Part shown: piece by piece, positions 57,306-64,000 of the stretch
How positions within the stretch are numbered: position 1 is the stretch's first letter
Layout: each line of letters starts with the position of its first letter
Source of the DNA: Macquaria australasica
Lineage: Eukaryota > Chordata > Actinopteri > Centrarchiformes > Percichthyidae
NCBI GenBank assembly: GCA_005408345.1
Contig: SEMN01000524.1
Location: forward strand, 305,199 to 369,198
Direction: 5' to 3'
DNA: 64,000 nt
Position numbers and translations under genes: made by a program
Notes under the pieces: model-generated
Database searches by the model: none
What the model saw: the letters and a program-made list of their open reading frames with translations, nothing else
Told to the model about the DNA's origin: nothing

Positions 57306-60154
57306 CAGTGCAGAGAGGAAGATTTTTGACACCTTTTTTTATCTATAAGGGCCCAGGACATAAAAACACCCTGATAAAACGGAGGCAGCCCACTTAACTT
57401 TAAAAGTTTACAATCAGTTAAAAACAGAGCAGCATCCAGCCCCAGGTTATTTGCACGTCTGAGAATGCAGCTGGCCACATCTCTCCAGACTAAATCCGCT
57501 GGACCTGTCAGGTACTTTTGGACAAACTGCAGCCTGAATGTAGCGGTTCGGCTGGCCAGGTGGACGAGGCCCTGTCCCCCCTCCTCTCTGGTTAAAAACA
57601 GCACCCCCTGTGGCACCCAGTGTAGACCATCCCAAAAAAAATCCACCATTTTCCTCTGAATTTGTGCTAGTAAGTTTAAGGGGGGGTCTAGGCATGCCAG
57701 GCGGTGCCAGAGCTGGGATGCCACGAGGTTGTTTAAAACCAGAACCCTACCTTTAAAAGACATTTGGGGGAGCAGCCATTTCCATTTTAAAAGCTTTCCC
57801 TCAATCTTTTCTGTGACGCCCTCCCAGTTCCTCTGGACCATTGTGTCTTTCCCTAGGAACACCCCCAGGTATTTAATGCCACCTGTTTTCCAGGCCAGGC
57901 TTTGGGGAAGAACCGGGAGACCGCCACGCCACTCACCGACAGCGAGGGCCTCACTTTTCTTCCAATTCACCCTCGCTGCCGATGCAATGGAGAATCTGCT
58001 CACAGTTTCGGTTAAAATGTCTGCATCTTTCTGGCCTCCAATAAAAACAATGATGTCATTGGCGTATGCCGATAAAACAATGCCTCTATTAAAACCAGGT
58101 AAAAGCAGTCCTTGAATACTGGAGCGTATTTTTATCAACAGGGGTTCAAGGGAGAGTGCATAGAGCATCCCTGACAGAGCACAGCCCTGCCGGACGCCTC
58201 TACACACTCTGAAAGGAGCACACAGACTACCGTTAAACTTCAGCACACTCTCAATGTCACTGTACAACACCTTTATCTTAGCTACGAAACCTGCGCTGAA
58301 CCCAAACCTCTCCATGACTTTCCAGAGGAAGTTGTGTTCAACGCGGTCAAAAGCCTTTTCCTGATCTAGAGAAATCAGACCAGTGTCTATGCCCAATGAA
58401 CTGGAGACCTCCAAAACATCTCGAATCAGGTAGACATTGTCTACCATGGACCTGCCGGGCACACAGTAGGTCTGATCCCGGTGGATGACCTGCTCCATAG
58501 CCCCCCTCAGCCTGTTGGCCAAGGCCTTGGACAGAAGCTTGTAATCCACACACAGCAATGACACAGGGCGCCAGTTTTTGATGTCCTGCAGGTTACCCTT
58601 CTTGGGCAGAAGCGTGAGGACCGCTCTGCGGCAGGACATCGGCATGGAACCAGAGGCCAGACTTTCATTAAAAACATCTAAAATATCTGTAGAGAAAATG
58701 TCCCAGAAGGCTTTAAAAAACTCCACCGTTAGGCCGTCCATACCCGGAGCCCTCCGTCCCTGCATGCTTTGCAGGGCGGCCTGAAGCTCCCGCATCTGCA
58801 GCGGCTCCTCGAGCCGGGAGTTGGTCTCCGCAGAGACCTGAGGTAGTCCACTGCAGAACTCCTCCTGCAGTGTGGCCTGCTCCTCGTACTCCGAGGAGTA
58901 AAGGGAGGAATAAAACTGGACGGCCCGCCTTCTGATCTGGCTTGGTTCCATGAGCTCCTGCCCTGTGTCTGAAAGCAAGGAGTGGATTACCTTCCTCTGT
59001 CCATTTTTCTTTTCCAGGCTGAAGAAGAAGCTAGAGGGAGCATCCATCTCTGCGATGTTCTGAAACCGGGACCTGACCAGTGCACCTTGTACCTTGCCTT
59101 CCAGCAGGTTGGCTAAAGCCAATTTTTTTACTTTGAGGACTTCAATATATCCTCGCTCTCCTGTGGACTCACTCATTTTCTCAAGTTCCACTATATCACT
59201 CTCCAGGTCCTCTATAGATCTGGTGATGTCTCGTGTGACGTTGAGGGTGTGCTGTTGACAAAGAAGTTTAATCTCAGTCTTACCATGGTCCCACCACTGC
59301 CTAAGACTGCTAAAATCACCCTTCCTCCGCCTAAAAACACCCCAGAAATAAATAAGGACCTCCCTGAACTTTTTGTCAAGTGTTAAAACAGAATTAAAAT
59401 GCCAATATGCACTTTTTGGCTTAATATCTCTAATAAAAACATGACACAAAAGCAGGGAATGATCTGTAAAACCGGCAGGTATGATTTTGCACATTTTAAA
59501 CATATTAAAATGATGCTTAAAACAATAGAAACGGTCAAGTCTGGCTGAGGAGATCGTGCCCTCTCTGAGGTGGGACCATGTATACTGTCTGGTGTCTGCG
59601 TGCATCCTCCTCCACACGTACACCAGGCCATGAGAGTGGACCAGCTGCCTCAGAGCATGCTGGGAGACTGGATGCGGCTCTGCATGGTTGCGATCTAAAG
59701 ATGCATTTTCAGTACAATTAAAATCCCCACCCAAGAATAAAAAATCCTCCGAGGCACAGCTATTTAAAACATCGTTCACCTTCTGCAGAAACTGCTTCCT
59801 CTCTGCACCGTTTGTTGGAGCGTACACGTTGATAAAAGCAGCGGTAAAATGTTCAAAACGAGCTTTAGTTAAAAGTAACCTCCCCTCGATAAAATGCTCG
59901 ACCTCCAGCGAGACTGGAGAGAAATTCCTGGAGAAGAGGAAGCCCACTCCTCCACTGAGTGTGGTGTTGTGACTTAAAATGGCTTCCCCTTCCCACTCTC
60001 TCCTCCAGTCTGCCTCATTGTCAGCGTCACTGTGGGTTTCTTGTAAAAACAGGACATCAACATGCTTCGTTCTGGCAGTTTCATAAATTAGTGCCCTTTT
60101 TTTTGCCTCTCTTGCTCCGTTAACATTTAAACTTCCCACTTTAAAAATGTCCAT
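57257..60154 (-). pseudogene. Tx1-like ORF2 endonuclease plus reverse transcriptase (copy 2), active site mutated
   Basis: I use the ATG at 60154 (MDIFKVGSLNVNG); the frame is open from 60229. Endonuclease motifs QETHS, NVYAPTN, GDFNCT and FTDHSLL are intact. In the reverse transcriptase, DQEKAFDRV and RGVRQGC are intact, but the YADD box reads YAND: codon 58058-58060 is AAT where copy 1 has GAT, replacing a catalytic Asp. Unlike copy 1 there is no T insertion after SWAL; the frame continues through DKKRCQK and LHWLLRATDT and ends at TAG after GHRR because of the shared frameshift. This is the longest uninterrupted frame in the window. Confidence 0.8.
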
Positions 60155-60194
60155 ATTAAGTGAGATGTTAAAAACCAAATTCAAAACCAATAAG

Positions 60195-61103
60195 TTAATT
60201 AAAACACACATTGGAGTTTTTGACATCATAACTGTTCATTTGTTTTTTCACTTTAAGCACAAGTTTCTTTAATCTAAAACCTTCTTGGTCAGTGAGGCCA
60301 GACTCTTCTCTTTGGCTCATGTGGAGTCTGGCCGATGTGTAAAACACTGACAAGTCAGGGAAATATTCTTCAATTTTAACCCCGTGCTGGTTCTTAGTTT
60401 GCTGTAAAAAACTCTTTATTTCTTCTGCAGAGTACATTTTTTTCTGCTGGCTGCTGCTCAATTTAAAACCTGGTATGTCGCTGCTGTCCGACACACACTC
60501 CTCCTCACTCCCACTGTCATCTGTCTGCACCGACCTCCTCACTGTGTCCTCCCCTACTTTACTTGTTTTAACCTCATTTGATGCACTCCTCGTTCTTCTT
60601 CTGCGTTTGTGAGCAGGCTTTGGTTTGGCTGCTGCCTCCTCCATCTCAGCCTCCTCCACCTGCTCACTCCATAAAACCCCTTCCTTCCCTGTCCTACCTG
60701 ACTGTGCTTGTCCCTGCTCACCTGTCTGACCCTCTTGTGTTTCACTGACCTCACCTATTTTGTTTATTTTTACAACACACACACCCCTATCACCTGTTTC
60801 TTTCACCTGTTCTCCACCCACCTCACTTTCCACTGCCTCACCTACACCCTCCTCACCCTGCTGTACCTCACCCCCCCTCACACTGTGTATATCACCCTCC
60901 AACACCTCGTGTACCGGCACGGACACAGCAGCCGCGCGGCGCGGCACGGCGCTCGGCCCCGTGGCCCCCCCGGGCGGGGAGGCCGCCGCCGGAAGGCCGG
61001 TGACCGAAGCCGCAACCGGCCGCGCGGATGCCGCCGCGGGGAGGCCGACGACAGCCATTCGCCGCCCTGCCGCCGCACCGGCCGCCCCCCCCCCCCGGGC
61101 CAA
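60195..61103 (-). pseudogene. Tx1-like ORF1, C-terminal part (copy 2)
   Basis: Same frame as the N-terminal part, after the stop at about 61137. It includes an Ala/Gly/Pro-rich segment encoded by very CpG-rich DNA (60930-61110), the acidic linker with one GGEQVKETG unit, an extra AEMEE stretch absent from copy 1, the basic KRRRRTRS patch, and the conserved tail (YSAEEIKSFLQQTKNQ..). A G-homopolymer at about 61086-61098 is a likely slippage site. It ends 41 nt before the ORF2 ATG. Confidence 0.65.
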
Positions 61104-61136
61104 GCGGGGCCGGATCAGCGCGCATCGGACAGGCCT

Positions 61137-61673
61137 TCACGGTGTGTCCCTCCTCACGGCAACCGATGAGGTTGCAAATATCACGTAGTCATAATCATCT
61201 ACTTTGACATGGAAGCGAAGGTTGAGCTCCTCGTCCCGGTGGTTCAGTATCATGTAAAGCTGTCTCCGGTGAGACACTACGTGTTTCAGCAGCTGAGACC
61301 TGCAACCAGACAGGATCTTCCTGATCGGTGAAACCACCTTCCCGTGTCTGGAGAGCTCTCTGCTCAGGAACTCATCGGTGATGAACGGAGGGACATTAGA
61401 TAATATCACTTTGGTTGCGGGCTGCGTTAACGGCAGCACCGGCACAAACATCTCGTTCACCGTGATACCTGTCTCGATGACGCGGTTCACCTTGTCCACC
61501 TGGTCCAGGAAGATGACGACGGCGCTGTTCATCCTGGCGGCCGATCTGACGCTGCTGTGTCCGACCTTCTCCCCCACAGCCAGCCCGATGTCCTCCACAC
61601 TGCACGGGAAACTGGCAGAGATCTTAATGCCATGTTTCCTCGTCAGTTTGCTGAAGTCTCCATTTACCTGCAT
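61137..61673 (-). pseudogene. Tx1-like ORF1, N-terminal part (copy 2)
   Basis: Begins at the ATG at 61673 (MQVNGDFSKL) and matches copy 1 through VDDYDYVIFAT, with the RRM-like segment ILSNVPPFITDEFL. It then reads SSVAVRRDTP and stops. In another frame over the same bases lies GCREEGHTVKAC, a CCHC-type zinc-knuckle remnant, so a frameshift just after VIFAT has put it out of frame. The knuckle DNA is present here and deleted in copy 1. Confidence 0.7.
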
Positions 61674-61868
61674 GGCGTCTGCGCCGCAGACCGGCAGAGA
61701 CACCGGCAGGAGAAAAACCCCAACAAGCCCAAAACTACCCCCCCAAAGTGCTCCAACTGTTAACTAAATTAAACCACCACCAATAAACTACGTTAAAGTA
61801 AAACACATTACTAAGAAAAGAAAACGAAAAAAGTTCGAAAACTCAAACGCTCCGCGTCTCACTCACAC

Positions 61869-61890
61869 GCCACAATCTCCCAGCATGCAC
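61869..61890 (+). promoter_or_regulatory. ZNF143/Staf-like motif at the 5' end of Tx1-like copy 2
   Basis: CACAATCTCCCAGCATGC on the + strand, identical to the motif at the 5' end of copy 1. Inferred promoter element. Confidence 0.4.
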
Positions 61891-61891
61891 T

Positions 61892-61915
61892 GAGAGAGAG
61901 AGAGAGAGAGAGAGA
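61892..61915. repeat. (GA)12, i.e. (TC)n at the 5' junction of Tx1-like copy 2
   Basis: Perfect GA run touching the element's first bases. It is followed outward by ATTTTTCCC, unlike the flank of copy 1 (TTATTATTCTG). Confidence 0.85.
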
Positions 61916-62255
61916 TTTTTCCCATATCAATGATTTAATTTCAATGAGCTGTGAGTGAATTCTGCTCTCAAGCTTAATTTTCTCTGTTGTGGTGTGTGTG
62001 TGTGAGCGAGCTGTAGCATGTATGATTGTATGTGCATCAGTGAGCAATAGCTGTTCCATATTGCATTGGACATTCTGTATAGAGTATGTTGGCAATGACC
62101 CGAGAGCTTCCTCTATAGGTTCCCATTCATATACATAAACTCAGCCGAACAATATCTATGCACACGGTACCGCTCTGTGACAGGAACTTCAAAATTAGAA
62201 GGAAAAATTGCTCGACCGACCAGTAGTGACTTTCTGTGTTGCTGACTGCTGTCTC
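61916..62255. other. Non-coding spacer with short GT run
   Basis: TG run at about 61990-62005. Nothing else recognised. Confidence 0.45.
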
Positions 62256-62257
62256 AC

Positions 62258-62750
62258 GTGAACTGTCCACTGGTGCCCTCTTTCCATCAAACCAGCTCTG
62301 GTTCTTGAACCAGTTCTGTTCAGGACTCTTGGAACCTTGGTGCTATGTAAAGAACCGGCCCGCGATTCCACCAGTTTTGAGTGGAACCATCAAGGATGCG
62401 TCTTCAACGGAGGACGTTGAACAACAGAAGTAAACAGTAGCAGCAAGATGGTGGATCTCATTGATGACTTGCGAGCTTTTGTTCTATTATTACAGATATT
62501 TGTTTTTGGACCAACTATTAATGATCAGAAGACGTAGAAGACTTTTACCCTAGTAGACCAGAGATCATTGTTGCCTTCTCCATCCTCTCTTTCCAACCTG
62601 TAGAATAGGACATGCCCACTGATGATGTCACGGCTCACACTTCAGGTCAAGGAAAATCTGCTGGTTTTTTTGGTTCCAGCTAGGAACCAACTTTTCGAGT
62701 TTCGAACCAATTTATTTTTGGTTGAAATGCTCCAAAACCTTAACCATAGA
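62258..62750. repeat. MITE-like repeat with imperfect inverted ends
   Basis: The left end has TCTTTCCATCAAACCAG, then CTGGTTCTTGAACCAGTTC and AAGAACCGGCCCGCGATTCC. The right end has TTTGGTTCCAGCTAGGAACC, GTTTCGAACCAATTTATTTT and TGGTTGAAATGCTCC, which in reverse roughly mirrors the left end. There is no transposase. This resembles non-autonomous DNA transposons of fish, but neither target duplication nor superfamily was established. Confidence 0.4.
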
Positions 62751-63720
62751 GGTGGCAGATGAGAAAACAGGTTTCCTTCTCAGAATATTGAACATTTTCC
62801 ACCTGTTACTTTTACACTTTGTGCCGCTCATGGCACAAAAACAATAAACTCTCCAGTTATTCTGGTTTGTTTTGAATCCCCAGGATGTGTGCCTTCCTCA
62901 CAACAACATGGCTTAGAAACCCTCCTATAGACCATGGATGTTTCCTGACCATAAAGTTTGAGGTCATCCCACCATTTGGGCCATTTACAAGCAATTATTG
63001 CCCAATAAATGTAATAAAAAATGCAGTGTTTATGCCATCATAATCAGCTGACCGGACCATTCAGTCTACAACAGTTTTTAAACCATTTTAAGATTTTCTG
63101 ACATTTGGACAAGTTAATACATTCTCTGCCAGTAAGTGCCACTATAATAGATGCAGTCTTCCATGGCTAATGCTTTGCTACAAGCCATAAGCCTCTATAC
63201 TCCCATATCTTGTCCCTCCATCTGGCGCCGTCTGGCTGGAGATCTGGCTCATTCTTTTGATATTTGAGCCTGGTATTCACACACTGCCTTCATATTTGAA
63301 GCTGGTGTTTACCTCCCACATGATGAGGATGGGAGTGAAGTTGTGAAGTCTCCCGCAGGTGGGAGAGATGTCCCAGACTATCTTTAGGAAGCTCTTTTGC
63401 GTTTAAGGACACCCTGTTGGCTCTCGGTTCACTCCTTATTTCCTGTGGAATACATTTAGACTGTGGGAACAGAACGTTCCCTCCAAGATAACGGTGGCAA
63501 CTTTCACTGTAGTCACTGCAGTCTGTTCTGTTATATAATGTAATGTTTGCAAAGAGCAAATCACCAGGAAGATCATTTTTTAAAACAATTTACAGATAAT
63601 GCTAATATAGAATTAGTTCCAAAAAGCATGGGAAATTTCCTTCATGTTCACATTGTCTGTGTGCAGCAGCATTTAGTCACTGCTCAGTCAAATATCCAAA
63701 TGTCAATTTTAGGCTAACTG
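62751..63720. other. Non-coding stretch, no gene recognised
   Basis: Unique-looking sequence with no gene or element core. Confidence 0.45.
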
Positions 63721-63872
63721 TAAGTTAAGCTAAAGCATTTTGTCAGTATGCAAGTTATGTAGTGGAATGTGGCTAAATCAGAAAGCTATACAGTATTAAG
63801 TTAAGCTAAAGCATTTTGTCAGTATGCAAGTTATGTAGTGGAATGTGGCTAAATCAGAAAGCTATACAGTAT
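63721..63872. repeat. Perfect 76-bp tandem duplication
   Basis: The unit starting TAAGTTAAGCTAAAGC at 63721 is repeated exactly from 63797; both copies end GCTATACAGTAT. Zero differences by eye indicates a recent event or an assembly artefact. Confidence 0.9.
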
Positions 63873-63885
63873 TATGTTTGAGTGC

Positions 63886-64000
63886 CTTACTGTTGTTGCT
63901 CTTATTATTAGTATTGCTATTATAATGTTGCTCTTAGTGTTGTTTCTGTTGGTGTTAACATCAATGCCATTACCATATCTATTACTTTACATCTCTATGT
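63886..64000 (+). mobile_element. L2-like LINE 3' UTR, running off the window
   Basis: GTTGTTGCTCTTATTATTAG, GTTGCTCTTAGTGTTG, TTTCTGTTGGTGTTAACATC and CCATTACCATATCTAT match, on the opposite strand, the L2-A 3' UTR at about 22690-22790 with few differences. This is therefore a second copy of that L2 subfamily, in + orientation; the rest lies beyond 64000. Confidence 0.7.

Larger units (their letters stand above)
56560..61890 (-). mobile_element. Tx1/L1-like LINE, copy 2, complete 5' end, 3' end missing
   Basis: About 5.3 kb on the minus strand, very similar to copy 1 over most of its length (few amino-acid differences in ORF2). The 5' end starts with the same GTGCATGCTGGG next to a (TC)n run (61892-61915 on the + strand as GA). 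The 3' end stops at 56560, right after ACTAAGCGG (matching 17295-17303 of copy 1), so the final ~396 nt including the AATAAA are absent. It retains an ORF1 GC-rich segment (about 60930-61110) largely deleted in copy 1. Lesions: YADD to YAND, the shared ORF2 frameshift, and ORF1 stop/frame changes. Confidence 0.85.

Noticed and set aside
1..64000. CRISPR array, bacterial operon, phage or defence system
   Set aside because: No regularly spaced conserved repeats with unique spacers, no tightly packed prokaryote-like genes; all coding sequence recognised is from vertebrate retrotransposons.

Overview
The window looks like a stretch of teleost fish nuclear DNA. It is AT-moderate, full of (CA/TG)n and (TC/GA)n microsatellites, and packed with fish-type non-LTR retrotransposons: Tx1/L1-like, L2-like, Rex3-like and a probable I/Nimb-like element. 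It also holds SINE-like repeats ending in ATGG/GATG tails. I found no bacterial or phage genes, no CRISPR array, no rRNA or tRNA gene, and no host protein-coding exon that I could defend. Almost all recognisable coding sequence belongs to mobile elements, nearly all of it broken.

Layout. 1-12080: mostly non-coding sequence with a LINE 3' tail (2280-2438), a degenerate tandem repeat (3160-3830), two oppositely oriented copies of one SINE-like repeat (5440-5600 and 7611-7982), an LTR-like repeat (5855-6085), a copy of a dispersed repeat here called X (8760-9140), and a purine-rich then GT-rich block (9930-10660). 12082-17912: a nearly full-length Tx1-like LINE on the + strand inside a (TC)n microsatellite. 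17913-22300: non-coding, a second X copy and microsatellites. 22304-29290: two L2-like LINEs on the minus strand; the nearly complete one (L2-A) appears to sit inside the 3' UTR of the other (L2-B). 29290-45800: largely featureless, with SINE/V-SINE-like pieces, a repeat-X-like duplication and long CA/TG runs. 45805-46376: Rex3-like 3' fragment. 46950-52190: LTR-like or DNA-transposon-like repeats of unresolved class, a telomere-motif-rich repeat and a minisatellite. 53655-55262: probable I/Nimb-like LINE remnant (minus). 56560-61890: second Tx1-like LINE, on the minus strand, very similar to the first, again starting next to a (TC)n run. 61920-64000: a MITE-like block, a perfect 76-bp tandem duplication, and the start of an L2 3' UTR that runs out of the window.

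The most informative biology is in the two Tx1-like copies. They lie in opposite orientation about 39 kb apart, and each has its 5' end directly against a (TC)n run. They carry different outer flanks yet share one ORF2 frameshift, so a defective lineage, trans-mobilisation or gene conversion has to be considered. Each copy also has private lesions: the + copy lost an ORF1 zinc-knuckle-like segment, while the - copy has YADD changed to YAND and lacks its last ~396 nt. I see no novel defence, metabolic or regulatory system. The undescribed content, if any, is in the target choice and history of these retrotransposons.
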